Positions 16,389-26,588 are shown, counted from the first letter of the stretch. The stretch: 64,000 nt of DNA from Thermogemmatispora aurantia (GCF_008974285.1 NZ_BKZV01000001.1:1210214-1274213); one strand, 5' to 3'. Program-made: numbers and translations. The notes: generated by a model from the letters alone, not told the origin.

Positions 16389-19300
16389 CTAGCTTCCTAC
16401 GGCGTCGCGTTTCTCCTCGGGATAGGCTCCCAGGAAATCGCGCGCCGTCTGCACACGCTCGCGCGGCGCCACACGCCAGAAGAAGCGCTGCATATGGTCC
16501 CACTCAGCCAGGATCTGGGCCGCGCGCCAGCTATGGGTCTTCTTGCGGTGGAGCACGATCAGTTTGCGCAGCGCCTCCGCCTCATCAGGGTCGTTGATGC
16601 GCTGCAGCTCGACCAGTTCGGTATTACAGCGCGGCGGGAAGACGCCCTCGGTATCGAGGACATAGGCCACACCGGCGGACATACCGGCGCCAAAGTTGAT
16701 GCCCGTGCTGCCAAGCACCACCACCATGCCGCCAGTCATGTACTCACAGGCATGGGCTCCCACACCCTCCACCACAGCCAGGGCACCGCTGTTGCGCACG
16801 GCAAAGCGCTCGCCCGCACAGCCAGCGGCGAAGAGCTGGCCACCAGTGGCTCCATAGAGAACCGCATTGCCCATAATGATATTCTTATGCGCAGGATAGC
16901 GCGCCGCTGGCGGCGGCATGATGATAATCTGGCCGCCTGTCATGCCCTTGCCCACATAGTCGTTGGCCTCGCCGTTGAGGATCAAGCGCATGCCAGGCAC
17001 GCAGAAGGCGCCGAAGCTCTGTCCCGCCGAGCCGTGGAAGGTGCAGGTGACGCTCACACCTGGCAGCCCCTGATTGCCATAGCGCCGCGCGATCTCTCCC
17101 GCCAGACTGGCCCCGACCGTGCGATCGGCGTTCTGGATGCTATGCTGCGTAAAGACGCTGCGCTCTCCATTTAGAGCCTGCTCGGCCTCGCTGAGGATTT
17201 GGGCCGCCACTTGCGAACCCGGCGGCGGTGGCGCTGGCGCCACAAAGCCACCCGCCGGTGTCGCCAGGACAGGCGCCAGTTCGATGCTCACATCTTCGGG
17301 ACACTGTAGCAAATCAGCCCGCCCGATGATCTCGTCAAGACGCCGCACCCCCAGCCGGGCCAGGATCTCACGCACCTCCTGGGCCAGCAATGTCAGATAA
17401 TTGACGACCATCTCTGGCCGGCCTGTGTACTTCGCACGCAGATCCTCACGTTGGGTAGCTATGCCCGCTGGACAAGTATTTAGATGACATTGACGCGCCA
17501 TGTCACAGCCGAGCGAGACCATGATAGCGGTGCCGAAACCGAACTCATCGGCCCCCAGCATCGCCGCGATGACTACGTCACGCCCCGTCTTGAGGCCGCC
17601 GTCAACGCGCACCCGCACACGGCTGCGCAGGCCGTTGCGCACCAGCGTCTGCTGGGTCTCCGCCAGACCCAGCTCCCAGGGGATACCCGCATGCTTGATC
17701 GACTGGAACGGTGAGGCGCCCGTGCCGCCATCGTGGCCCGCAATATGGATGTAGTTAGCATGGGCCTTGGCTACGCCTGCCGCAATGGTTCCTACGCCCT
17801 TACTCGATACGAGCTTGACCCCAACGCGCGCCCGCGGATTGACCTGGCGCAGATCATAGATCAGCTGGGCCAGATCCTCGATACTATAGATATCGTGATG
17901 GGGCGGCGGCGAGATCAAGGGTACGCCCGGCGCCGTGTGACGCAGGCGAGCAATAAAGGGTGTAACCTTGTTGGGTGGAAGCTGGCCGCCCTCGCCCGGC
18001 TTCGAACCCTGGGCCATTTTGATCTCCAGCTCCTCAGCTCGCACCAAATACTCGGTGGTTACACCAAAGCGCGCGGAAGCCACTTGCTTGATCTTGCTAC
18101 TGACCGGATGGCCCTCCAGCAGCTCGTAGTACCAATCAGGATCTTCGCCACCTTCGCCCGTATTGTTACGTCCGCCAATGCTGTTCATAGCGGCGGCAAT
18201 GGTACGATGGGCCTCGGGACTCAAGGCCCCCAGCGACATCGCCGAGACCACGAAGCGCGCGCGAATTGCTTCGACCGGCTCAACTTCTTCGATGGGAATG
18301 GGTTCACGCGGCACAAAGCTAAGGAGATCACGAATGTTCGTGGGTGGACGCCCATAGACCAACTCAGTAAAGCGACGATAGTCTTCGGGATCGCCGCTCT
18401 GGGCCACTTTCTGCAGGGCGCGCACTACCAGCGGGTTGAAGGCGTGATACTCAGCATCACGACGATAGCGGTAGTAGCCGGCCTCGGGGAGCTTGCGCCG
18501 CTGATGAGCCGCACCGGCAGTGGCTGCCGTCCGCGAAGTCGCCACAGGTTGCTCCGCTGGCTGGATCAGCTTCTGGTGGTGTTCGATCAACTGGCGCGCA
18601 ATCTGCTCCAGCCCGATCCTGCCAGGATGAGCCGGCGAGCCAGCAAAGCAGCGCTCGACCAGAGCAGGCTCCAGGGCTACGATCTCGAACTGGCCGCCAC
18701 CGATGATGTTACGCACAGTCGAGATGCCCATGCGCGCCATGACCTTGCGCAGGCCCTCCTCAACTCCGTGGAAGTAGCGCTCAACCGCCTCCTCGGGCGT
18801 GATCGACTCCAGATGACGCTCACCGGCCAGAGCGCGCACCGTCGCCAGCGCCACGGCTGGCACAATCGCCTCCGCGCCATAGCCGAGCAGCAAGGCAATC
18901 TGATGAATATCCCAGGCCGCGCCAGTCTCACAAATCAACGACACGGAGGTACGCAGCCCCCGGCGGATCAGCTCCTGATGGACCGCTCCGACGGCGAGCA
19001 GCATCGGGACAGGAGCATGCTCCAGATCGGTCCCCAGATCGCTCAGAATCAAAAGGTCTATCCCCTCATGAACAGCCGCTACCGCCTCGCGCTCCAAACG
19101 CGCCAGAGCGGCCTCCAGCCCTGCCGGCCCTTCAGCCAACGCGAAGGTGGCCTCCAGCGTGCGAGCCCGAAATCCCTGTCCCTCCAGATGACGGAGCGTC
19201 TTCAACTGCGCCTCAGTCAGCAGGGGCGTCTCCAGGTGAATAAGGTGGGCATGGCGCGGCGATTCGCTGAGCAGGCTTTCCCGCCGTCCCAAATAGCAGT

Positions 19301-20960
19301 CCAGTGACATGACCACCTGCTCGCGCAAAGGATCGATAGGCGGATTAGTAACCTGAGCAAAGCGCTGATGGAAGTAGTCGGCCAGGGAACGGGAGCGCAA
19401 CGAGAGGGAGGCAAGCGGGGTATCGTCGCCCATGCTCCAGATTGGCTCTTTGGCATTCTGGACCATAGCGCGCAGAATCAACTCAACATCCTCATTCGTC
19501 ACACCAAAGAGCAGCTGACGCTGGAAAAGGGCTTCGGCATCTAGTTCCTGCTGATCCCCTCCATCGCTACACAGCTCCGAAGACACCACCTGGGGCTGTC
19601 GTGTCAGGCGCACTAAATTGTCATCAAGCCACTGCCCGTACGGCTGGCGCTGTGCTAACATCGCTTTGATGTCCTCGTCGCGCAGCACAGCATGACGCTC
19701 CAGGTCCACGGCGATCATCTGCCCCGGTCCTAGACGCCCTTTCTCGACCACCTCATGCGGCTCACAGGAAATCACCCCAACCTCGGAGGCCAGAATCAGC
19801 AGGCCGTTCGAGGTGAGCGTATACCGCGCCGGGCGCAGGCCGTTGCGATCGAGAGCCGCACCCACAAAGCGCCCATCGCTGAAGACTAAGGCCGCTGGGC
19901 CATCCCAGGGTTCGATCTGGCCTGCATGATACTCGCACCAGGCCCGCCACGCATGATCCAACTCAGGCATTTGCTCCCATGCCGGTGGAACTAACATCTG
20001 CATGCTATGCAGCAGGTCCCGGCCAGAACAGGTTAAGAACTCTAGCACGTTATCGAGCTGGGCCGAATCGCTGCCCCCTTCTTGAATCACAGGCAGTAGA
20101 TCGGCCAGCTTCTCCCCCCAGCGAGCGGCAGTCAGGGCTTTTTCGCGCGCCCGCATCCAGTTACGGTTACCAAGCAAAGTATTGATTTCGCCGTTGTGGG
20201 CCAGCATGCGGAACGGCTGGGCCAACGGCCAGGACGGGAAAGTGTTGGTGCTGTAACGCTGGTGAAAGATAGCAAAAGCGCTGGTATAGAGAGGATTGGC
20301 CAGGTCGCGGTAGAAGCGCGCCAGCGTATCGGGCGCCATCAGGCCCTTGTAGACCAGGGTATGGCGGGAGAGCGAGGCCACATAGGCATTGGTCAGGCCG
20401 GCCTCCAGCCAGCGACGCTCGATCAGGCGACGGGCATAGTAGAGGGAGGCATCGAACGCTTCAGGGGTAAGCTTGTCTGGACATGCAAGCAAAATCTGGG
20501 AAATCGTTGGCAGCGTCGCGCGCGCCTGGGAGCCAAGCACGCTCTCATCGAGCGGCGGCTGGCGCCAGAGCAACAGCGGGATCTCCAACTCGGCCAGCGT
20601 CTGCTCGACGATCTGGCGGCTTGTCTCAAGCTCTTCGGGAACGCGCGCGAGGGGGGGAAGGAAGAGCATGCCCACAGCCAGGGCGTGAGCCTTGGGCGGC
20701 GTGATCCCCTGGGCCTCCAGCTCCGAGCGGAAGAGTTCCGTCGGCAGCTGGGTCAGCACGCCAGCACCATCGCCGGTCTCGGCATCGGCGTCTTGGGCCC
20801 CCCTGTGCGTCAGGCGAGCCAGCGCCTCCAGGGCCATCTCTACCAGCGCATGACTGCGCTCTCCGGAAATCTGTACAATAAAGCCTGTACCACAGGCATC
20901 ATGTTCCCACCGGGCATCGTAGAGCGGATATGCGGGATCAGCAGAAGCGTGGTGCTGCAT
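16389..20960 (-). CDS. gltB: Glutamate synthase, large subunit
   Basis: 1523 residues, a normal GOGAT length. The enzyme converts glutamine plus 2-oxoglutarate to two glutamates. ATG 20960 is chosen because AGGAGGG is 7 nt upstream and it leaves a 22-residue propeptide before the catalytic N-terminal Cys23 (HDACGTGF), as in class II glutamine amidotransferases. The glutaminase domain (to ~430), central domain, FMN-barrel synthase domain (GGEDPDWY, GVKLVSSKGVGTIAAGVAKA, HDGGTGASP) and C-terminal beta-helix (GFVAPAPPP onwards to GAHACEYMTGGMVVVLG) are in order. The 3Fe-4S cysteines are in CDMARQCHLNTCPAG. No gltD is adjacent, so the small subunit must be elsewhere or a ferredoxin serves as donor. 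Confidence 0.97.
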   Translation of the reverse strand: MQHHASADPAYPLYDARWEHDACGTGFIVQISGERSHALVEMALEALARLTHRGAQDADAETGDGAGVLTQLPTELFRSELEAQGITPPKAHALAVGMLFLPPLARVPEELETSRQIVEQTLAELEIPLLLWRQPPLDESVLGSQARATLPTISQILLACPDKLTPEAFDASLYYARRLIERRWLEAGLTNAYVASLSRHTLVYKGLMAPDTLARFYRDLANPLYTSAFAIFHQRYSTNTFPSWPLAQPFRMLAHNGEINTLLGNRNWMRAREKALTAARWGEKLADLLPVIQEGGSDSAQLDNVLEFLTCSGRDLLHSMQMLVPPAWEQMPELDHAWRAWCEYHAGQIEPWDGPAALVFSDGRFVGAALDRNGLRPARYTLTSNGLLILASEVGVISCEPHEVVEKGRLGPGQMIAVDLERHAVLRDEDIKAMLAQRQPYGQWLDDNLVRLTRQPQVVSSELCSDGGDQQELDAEALFQRQLLFGVTNEDVELILRAMVQNAKEPIWSMGDDTPLASLSLRSRSLADYFHQRFAQVTNPPIDPLREQVVMSLDCYLGRRESLLSESPRHAHLIHLETPLLTEAQLKTLRHLEGQGFRARTLEATFALAEGPAGLEAALARLEREAVAAVHEGIDLLILSDLGTDLEHAPVPMLLAVGAVHQELIRRGLRTSVSLICETGAAWDIHQIALLLGYGAEAIVPAVALATVRALAGERHLESITPEEAVERYFHGVEEGLRKVMARMGISTVRNIIGGGQFEIVALEPALVERCFAGSPAHPGRIGLEQIARQLIEHHQKLIQPAEQPVATSRTAATAGAAHQRRKLPEAGYYRYRRDAEYHAFNPLVVRALQKVAQSGDPEDYRRFTELVYGRPPTNIRDLLSFVPREPIPIEEVEPVEAIRARFVVSAMSLGALSPEAHRTIAAAMNSIGGRNNTGEGGEDPDWYYELLEGHPVSSKIKQVASARFGVTTEYLVRAEELEIKMAQGSKPGEGGQLPPNKVTPFIARLRHTAPGVPLISPPPHHDIYSIEDLAQLIYDLRQVNPRARVGVKLVSSKGVGTIAAGVAKAHANYIHIAGHDGGTGASPFQSIKHAGIPWELGLAETQQTLVRNGLRSRVRVRVDGGLKTGRDVVIAAMLGADEFGFGTAIMVSLGCDMARQCHLNTCPAGIATQREDLRAKYTGRPEMVVNYLTLLAQEVREILARLGVRRLDEIIGRADLLQCPEDVSIELAPVLATPAGGFVAPAPPPPGSQVAAQILSEAEQALNGERSVFTQHSIQNADRTVGASLAGEIARRYGNQGLPGVSVTCTFHGSAGQSFGAFCVPGMRLILNGEANDYVGKGMTGGQIIIMPPPAARYPAHKNIIMGNAVLYGATGGQLFAAGCAGERFAVRNSGALAVVEGVGAHACEYMTGGMVVVLGSTGINFGAGMSAGVAYVLDTEGVFPPRCNTELVELQRINDPDEAEALRKLIVLHRKKTHSWRAAQILAEWDHMQRFFWRVAPRERVQTARDFLGAYPEEKRDAVGS

Positions 20961-21482
20961 AGATTGCCCTCCTGTAAAACAGACAGCATAGAAGACCAGG
21001 AGGCACCAGCGTTGGAGCCACACTGTGTCGGCGACCAGAACAGCGCTCGCCGAGGTCATCGGGATAGACAGGATTGCAGGGCGCACAGATGCGCACACAT
21101 GAGCGGCATTGGTCGGGGAAGAGCGGCGGGGCTCGCGGACACCTGGTCACGGTCCATACAGCCGAACAACCAGCGTTCGCTGTTCAAAAAGTGTAACATA
21201 CGAACACGGCTTTTGGCAAGGGGAAACCCGTGAAGCAGGCACGGGCCGGAGGCCGTGAACACTGTAACAGGTGCTCACGGCCTCCAAGCTCTGTCCAGCG
21301 AGCTGATCGCATGAGAACCGCCCTGTTCCCACACGCGGCCTGTCTCAGGAGTTCAGGAGGGCTACAAGGAGGAAGAGTATGCTATTCTCCTTGAGAGATA
21401 AGCAACCGAGCAGAGATGACGGATCAGGCGTGGGGCACGATGGCCTGCGGTTTTCTCATCCGTCATCAGCTTGCCTGTCTGA
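20961..21482. other. 522-bp gap upstream of gltB with an 11-bp inverted repeat
   Basis: Contains the gltB leader. A perfect inverted repeat, GGAGGCCGTGA (21248-21258) / TCACGGCCTCC (21275-21285), with a 16-nt loop may terminate transcription of the phosphatase gene at 21483 or act in the gltB leader. No T-run follows. No gene seen. Confidence 0.5.
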
Positions 21483-22352
21483 CTAGCTCGCAGCAGCCCT
21501 GAGCGCCGGCTGCCCAGGCACGGGCCTGTCATGACTGTCAGTGACAGGGCTGTGGCGCGAAGAGTGAAGCTGATAGACCAGACCGGCCCCACCCAGGTGC
21601 AGGCCACCATCGATATTAATACACTGCCCCCCGGCATAGATCCAGGGATCAAGGATTCGGCCAGCGGCCTGGCCGGTCAAGAAGCTAATGGGCGTATGAC
21701 CATGCACCAGGTAGCGGCCTCCAAAGGTGTGCAGGAAGCGCTGCACCATCTGCGTCCCCACAAAAGGATTGGCGAAGAGACCGCGCGCCCCAAAATCCTC
21801 CAACGTTTCTTCCCAGACCAGAGCATCGCTGTGCCGCAACAGGTGAGAGAAGGAAGTATTGACCTCCTCCAGCGTCCGGCCACAGCGCAGATAGAGCGGA
21901 GCATCGGCATGGATGAGCAAATGGTCAGCCACCAGGGCCATTGCCGGCAGCTGTTGCAGCCAATCCAGATGATGTTGACGCAGGGCAGCCAGGTCTGCCC
22001 GTTGGCCCCCATTCCTGCGCCAGCGAGTGAGAAAACTGCTACCCAGGCCCGTAGAGCGCCGGCCAAAGCGATACGCCGCCAGCAAGAGTAACTCATGATT
22101 TCCCAGCAGCGCCTCGACGCGTCCACCGACTGCCGCCGCCTCCTGCTGCAAACGCATGACAAACTCAACTACGGCAATACCCTGCGGCCCACGATCAACA
22201 AAGTCGCCTAGGAACCAGAGCCTGGCCTGGCCCCCACTCCAGCGCTGCTGACTATCGATCAGTTGAGCACGTTGCAGGAGCACAAGTAGCTTTTTGAGAT
22301 GGCCATGTACATCGCCAACCAGATAGATTGGCGTCGCGACGGACTCAGACAT
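21483..22352 (-). CDS. PPP-family serine/threonine phosphatase (metallophosphoesterase)
   Basis: 289 residues. All metal-binding and catalytic PPP motifs are visible: GDVHG (residues 13-17), GDFVDRGP (~49-56), GNHE (~84-87), and later His-containing LLIHAD and LVHGHTP. These coordinate two metals for hydrolysis of phosphoesters. The prokaryotic members either remove phosphate from Ser/Thr proteins or act on Ap4A. It is next to a Hanks-type Ser/Thr kinase gene (142-bp gap, same strand), which favours a kinase/phosphatase pair. The last ~20 residues are a low-complexity tail. Confidence 0.87.
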   Translation of the reverse strand: MSESVATPIYLVGDVHGHLKKLLVLLQRAQLIDSQQRWSGGQARLWFLGDFVDRGPQGIAVVEFVMRLQQEAAAVGGRVEALLGNHELLLLAAYRFGRRSTGLGSSFLTRWRRNGGQRADLAALRQHHLDWLQQLPAMALVADHLLIHADAPLYLRCGRTLEEVNTSFSHLLRHSDALVWEETLEDFGARGLFANPFVGTQMVQRFLHTFGGRYLVHGHTPISFLTGQAAGRILDPWIYAGGQCINIDGGLHLGGAGLVYQLHSSRHSPVTDSHDRPVPGQPALRAAAS

Positions 22353-22494
22353 AGCATCGCCCCCCTTCCGTCCAAGGAACCACGCATCGAGAACACAACA
22401 GAACAGTAAACAGCGATCGCCTTTGCAAGCAGGCAGGCAAGTAGACAGGCAGGTTAGTGCGGCAGGGAGAGAGGCAGACAGCTACCTGCTCACC

Positions 22495-23481
22495 TCAGTG
22501 CGCTGCGTGATGCAGAAACTGTACTAAGAAGCCAAAGGCAATAATGGCGAGGGAGAGGGCAATGATAACGAGGGAGGCAATGAGCACCAGACGTCCGGTT
22601 TGGCCGAGCTGGACCGGATCGGGCGTATAGGGTACTGGCTTGACCTCTCCGAGATTGCGCAGGTCGTGGAGCAGCTCTTGCATACTCTGATAGCGCTTCT
22701 GCGGATCACGGCGAATGGCCCGCATGACCACCGTTGCCAGTTCCGGCGAGAGCTGCGGATTGTACTTCAGAATCGAAGGCGGGTCCTGCGAGACATGCTG
22801 ATTCATGATGGCAAAGACGTTCTCGCCTTCGAAGGGAGTTCGACCACAGAGCATCTCGTACAGAATGATGCCGACCGCATAGATATCGGAGCGGGCGGTG
22901 CCACGCTCGCCTTTCAGCTGCTCTGGCGACATGTAGTCAGGAGTTCCTACCGTACTGGAGAGGCCACGCCAGGTTACGCGCCGCGCCCCTTCCAGCAGGG
23001 CAATGCCAAAGTCAATGATCTTGACATCGCCGTTCTCCTGAATCAGGATGTTCTCGGGCTTAATGTCGCGATGGAAAACCCCATGCTCATGGCAATAGGC
23101 CAGAGCCTCGCAGATCTGAATGGCAATGCGCAGAGCCTCAGCAACCGGCAGGGGTTCGGGAGCATGCTCCTCCAGGATCTGGCGTAGCGAGCGACCCTTG
23201 ATGTACTCCATCACCAGGTAGTCTTCGGAGCGCGGCTCGTCCACATTGAGCAGGCGCTGCACGTAGGGATGATTGATCCGATGACCAACCTCGGCCTCAC
23301 GCTTGTAGCGCTCGAAGACGGCAATGTCACCAATCAGCTCGCTGTTGGGAAACTTGAGCACGACCAGCTCCTGGTTATGCAAATCGCGGGCCAGGTAGAC
23401 ACGGTTCATGCCGCCGTGGCCCAGCATGCGCACGATCTCATAGTGGTCGATGCGCGTCCCCGGTGAATAGACCCCTTGCAT
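22495..23481 (-). CDS. Hanks-type serine/threonine protein kinase with C-terminal membrane anchor
   Basis: 328 residues from ATG 23481; an in-frame TTG-side extension to 23586 is less likely. Kinase landmarks: Gly loop GHGGMNRVYL (21-30; Asn replaces the usual Gly in GMG), catalytic Lys43 (VVLKF), HRD 137-139 in FHRDIKPENIL, DFG 157-159, APE-like SPEQ, and SDIYAVGIILYEML. After a ~20-residue linker, one strongly hydrophobic segment (about 293-322) anchors the protein with the kinase in the cytoplasm; there is no extracellular PASTA or other sensor domain. It is probably paired with the PPP phosphatase downstream and could phosphorylate FHA partners such as that at 9268. Confidence 0.93.
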   Translation of the reverse strand: MQGVYSPGTRIDHYEIVRMLGHGGMNRVYLARDLHNQELVVLKFPNSELIGDIAVFERYKREAEVGHRINHPYVQRLLNVDEPRSEDYLVMEYIKGRSLRQILEEHAPEPLPVAEALRIAIQICEALAYCHEHGVFHRDIKPENILIQENGDVKIIDFGIALLEGARRVTWRGLSSTVGTPDYMSPEQLKGERGTARSDIYAVGIILYEMLCGRTPFEGENVFAIMNQHVSQDPPSILKYNPQLSPELATVVMRAIRRDPQKRYQSMQELLHDLRNLGEVKPVPYTPDPVQLGQTGRLVLIASLVIIALSLAIIAFGFLVQFLHHAAH

Positions 23482-24038
23482 CGGCTCCGTACGCCTTTCC
23501 GCGAGATAGTTGCCAGTGCCAGTCTGTCTCTCTCCCCCAGTGTAGCATAAAAGGGAGAGCCCCGCCAGTCTTCGCCCCCCGAACAAGCAACGCTCATCAT
23601 AGCTTCTCCCAAGGAGTCTGCCAGTTACCTTACCTCACTCCCTCTTCTCCTCCCTTCGCCCTGGTGGGTTTATGGCAGTGACAAGCTTACCTCTCACCCT
23701 CTTTCCTTCTTGCGCGCAGAGACTCGCTGGCCATTGCTGGCCTGCCGACCTCCATACCCGCCGTCTCCGTCTGTCTCGTATTTCTGTTCTGGTCCACTGC
23801 CAGTGGGCCAGGCCGGCAGGATCAGCCAGAGAGATCTCTGCTGCGCTGCGACCGCCTCGTTGCTGCACCACAGGCAGCTCGTACTCCCCGGCTTCCTGCC
23901 CGACCGGCTCATGACAGGAACAGGCAAACACACTGAGAGGAACAGTTTGGGTTCAGGCCATTGCCGACTGACTGCGGCCAGGCTGGCGCTAGTGCCAGCC
24001 CACCATCCGCTCATCGCTGTTGAGCAGAGACCTCTAGC
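23482..24038. other. 557-bp gap between permease and kinase genes
   Basis: I see no gene or strong hairpin here. It must hold the promoter of the kinase/phosphatase pair and the terminator of the permease gene, but neither could be placed with confidence. Confidence 0.4.
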
Positions 24039-25607
24039 CTAGCTGCTTTCGCCTGAGAGGACCCCCGAGCCAGAGCCGATCTTGAGCCCCAGCTTCTCCT
24101 TGTGGTCCTCGGGGTAGAGGATAGGCGTGCCCGTGACCAACTTGCGGATGTAGAGGTAGCCGAAGCCGATGACCAGCCAGGCCACCGCGAAGAGCGCAGC
24201 GATGATCGTGTTGAGCTGCGAGGCACCGCCCGCTGTGATGGCGTAGTAGAGCACGCCGACCAGCATCAGGATATTCATGAGCGCTCCCAGAGCTGGGGCC
24301 AGGATCGTCGAGAAGAAGCTGCGCCCCGGCACGCCGCGGAAAGCAATCAGACAGATCAAACAGGTCATACCGTAAAGCAGGAAGGTGCCGATGTTCGAGA
24401 TCAGGGTCACCTGGGTCAGGTTGTTCACGTTCAGCACACCGTATGACCCGACAAGCGCTGAAATGATCGTCAGGACAATTACTCCGACGTGAGGGGTACG
24501 AAAGCGCCCGTGGAGGAAACCGAAGACCACCGGCAGCTCGGTATCTTTGCCCATCGCGTAGGTCACGCGCACACCCGTGTTCAAACAAGAGAGAGAGGTG
24601 CCTACCAGAGCCACTACCACGCTGGCCGCCAGCATCATGGCGTAGGCCAGGCCATTGCCACCGAGCAGGCTATCGCCGATGATGCGCGCCAGATCACCGA
24701 TGGGAGCCACCGAGCTATTGGCCGCTGCAAAGCCACTCCCGCCAGCGTTCTTGTAAGCATCATTGATCACGAAATTGGCCGCAAAGTACTCCAGGAAGTA
24801 GAAGATAACCGCCTGAATAACCAGCGAGAGAATGACGCCCCGCGGGATATCCCGCGCCGGATTCTTGGCCTCCGCCGCCAGGGCCGTGGCCGATTCAAAG
24901 CCTACCACCAACAGAATGGCGATCGTTGACTGGAAGATCAACCCGCCCAGGTCATGGGGCAGCACTACGCTTAGCGGGTTGGGATGCATGTAGTGCAGCT
25001 CGGGATGCTGGATACGGTAGACAACGGCCAGGATCGAGAAACTGACCAGGGCAATGATCTGGATGGCGTTGATAATGATGTTGGCCAGAGTGGCCCCCGT
25101 GACGCCAATGTAAGCGATGGCCCCAACAATGATGGCAAAGACAATACAGACAAGCACCTCCTGCCAGGGCGCGCCAAAGCTGGGAACGAAGGTCTGGATG
25201 ATGTAGGTGATCACTAGCCCCATGAAGGCGACCATCACGCCCGGGTAGACCCAGTAATAGAGGTGCGAGGCCCAGCCTACAATGAATTTACTCAAACGAG
25301 CAAATTTGAAGTGCCGGTGTTCCTCTTGCTGCAAGACCGCCGCCTCGGCAAAATAGTAGGAGCTGCCGGGGCCTGCCTCTGGATAACGCCTGGCCAGGGT
25401 CGCATAGGCGATGGCGGTGAGCATGGCGATGGCAGTGGCAATGAAGACCGAAAACCACATGTTCATTGCCGAGGACGGCACCGCCTGGATCTGATAGGTG
25501 GTCCAGAGAAAAGCACCAGGCGCAATGAGCGCCATCGCGTTGATGGTGACACCCGTCAGCCCCAGGGTGGGCTGCATGCGCACCTCACCACCGGTTTCTG
25601 TAGCCAT
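24039..25607 (-). CDS. APC superfamily amino-acid permease
   Basis: 522 residues with about 12 hydrophobic segments. The APC signature region in TM1 (LTGVTINAMALIAPGAFLWTTYQIQA) is followed by PEAGPGSSYYFAEAAV, a form of the P-x-AGG-x-Y motif, and EAKNPARDIPRG, the conserved loop between TM6 and TM7. Such transporters take up amino acids or related amines with protons or by exchange. The substrate is not evident. Start ATG 25607 has AAAAGGAGG 6 nt upstream. It is divergent from an ACT-domain gene with repeated GCATTGTGCA words between, hinting at shared amino-acid-responsive control. Confidence 0.9.
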   Translation of the reverse strand: MATETGGEVRMQPTLGLTGVTINAMALIAPGAFLWTTYQIQAVPSSAMNMWFSVFIATAIAMLTAIAYATLARRYPEAGPGSSYYFAEAAVLQQEEHRHFKFARLSKFIVGWASHLYYWVYPGVMVAFMGLVITYIIQTFVPSFGAPWQEVLVCIVFAIIVGAIAYIGVTGATLANIIINAIQIIALVSFSILAVVYRIQHPELHYMHPNPLSVVLPHDLGGLIFQSTIAILLVVGFESATALAAEAKNPARDIPRGVILSLVIQAVIFYFLEYFAANFVINDAYKNAGGSGFAAANSSVAPIGDLARIIGDSLLGGNGLAYAMMLAASVVVALVGTSLSCLNTGVRVTYAMGKDTELPVVFGFLHGRFRTPHVGVIVLTIISALVGSYGVLNVNNLTQVTLISNIGTFLLYGMTCLICLIAFRGVPGRSFFSTILAPALGALMNILMLVGVLYYAITAGGASQLNTIIAALFAVAWLVIGFGYLYIRKLVTGTPILYPEDHKEKLGLKIGSGSGVLSGESS

Positions 25608-25824
25608 GAGGAACCTCCTTTTCTAGCAGCACAATCCCAGGAAGAATGTGATGATGGCTGGCCTCATTACCACAGGATTCGCCTTCATGGCGCCGGGCTG
25701 CGGAAAGAGCTTTCGGGCAATCACCGCTCGTTCGTCTCCTGCTCTTCCCCACGCTAGTAGTGTAGCGCCGCTCCCTCGCCGAAAAGTAGAGACAATCCAT
25801 CAAAAAGTCAGAGACGGGATTCAT

Positions 25825-25935
25825 GCATTGTGCACAATCACGCGGGCCACGTTAACGGCTATACTTAACACTGTGGGGATTTTTTACCCCCGCGCTTTGG
25901 GTCGCTGGTGGAAACGTTAGCCAGAGCATTGTGCA
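25825..25935. promoter_or_regulatory. Two copies of GCATTGTGCA between permease and ACT-domain genes
   Basis: The 10-mer occurs at 25825-25834 and 25926-25935. The first copy extends into the perfect 12-bp palindrome ATTGTGCACAAT (25827-25838). A -10-like TATACT sits between them at 25860-25865. The spacing of 101 bp is roughly ten helical turns, compatible with a looped repressor. The whole gap (25608-26054) otherwise shows no gene. Confidence 0.45.
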
Positions 25936-26054
25936 AAAAACACAGACTTCAGGATAGCAGCCGCCAGCGGCCTCAACGCCGCTGGCGATTCCTACACACG
26001 CTGCTCTATTTGCTTGCTACGCTGTCGCTGTCGGAGAAGGGAGTCTGTTGCTCT

Positions 26055-26444
26055 ATGCAGAAATTGACGCTTTCAATCTTGCCCGGCCAGTACGCTGTCT
26101 GCCGCCTCGATCCCAATGGCCCAATCCCTCACTGGGCCCTGATCGGCGATGAATTTATCTCCCTCACCCGCACACCCTATGAGCTGTCTGTCGTTTGCTG
26201 CGAGGATAACGTCCCTCAAGAGGGCTATCAGGTCGAACGCGGCTGGAAATGCCTGCGCGTCGATGGCCCTTTCGATTTTTCTGTGGCTGGTGTGCATGTC
26301 TCGCTGGCTATCCCACTCGCGGAAGCTAATATCAGTGTGCTGGCTATCGCCACTTATGAGACCGACCATATCCTGGTGAAGGCCGAAGATCTGGAACGCG
26401 CCAGACAGGTCTTGGAACGGGCCGGCCACCACTTCCGTACCTAG
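26055..26444 (+). CDS. ACT domain-containing protein
   Basis: 129 residues from ATG 26055. The sequence matches the small two-ACT-domain family of bacterial CASTOR-like proteins: LTLSILPGQYAVCRLDP at the start, SLTRTPYELSVVC, the central WKCLRVDGPFDFSVAGV and the end SVLAIATYETDHILVKAEDLERA-VLERAGH. ACT pairs bind amino acids and act as sensors. The N-terminal start is chosen because the family begins there; upstream in-frame sequence from 25908 is not conserved-looking. Divergent to an amino-acid permease, so it may sense the substrate, which is inference. Confidence 0.85.
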   Translation: MQKLTLSILPGQYAVCRLDPNGPIPHWALIGDEFISLTRTPYELSVVCCEDNVPQEGYQVERGWKCLRVDGPFDFSVAGVHVSLAIPLAEANISVLAIATYETDHILVKAEDLERARQVLERAGHHFRT

Positions 26445-26530
26445 CTCGCTCTGATCAGCCCCCAGGCTCGCTCACCTTACCTTTCTCTCCCTCTTATCGG
26501 TTCCGGCTTCCATCCAAGCCCTGCCTTTGA

Positions 26531-26578
26531 CCACTTTAAGCCCAGGCGACTGCCAGCCACCTGGGTTAGATAAAGTGG
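26531..26578. repeat. Interrupted stem-loop after the ACT gene
   Basis: Two nested perfect stems, CCACTTTA/TAAAGTGG (26531-26538, 26571-26578) and CCCAGG/CCTGGG (26541-26546, 26560-26565). It may terminate the ACT transcript or be an operator for the promoter 11 bp beyond. Confidence 0.5.
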
Positions 26579-26588
26579 ACTATACATC

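Noticed and set aside
17733..19307. Long plus-strand open frame (524 codons) inside gltB
   Set aside because: It lies antisense to a clear GltB coding region with all motifs; its translation shows no family features and arises from high GC.
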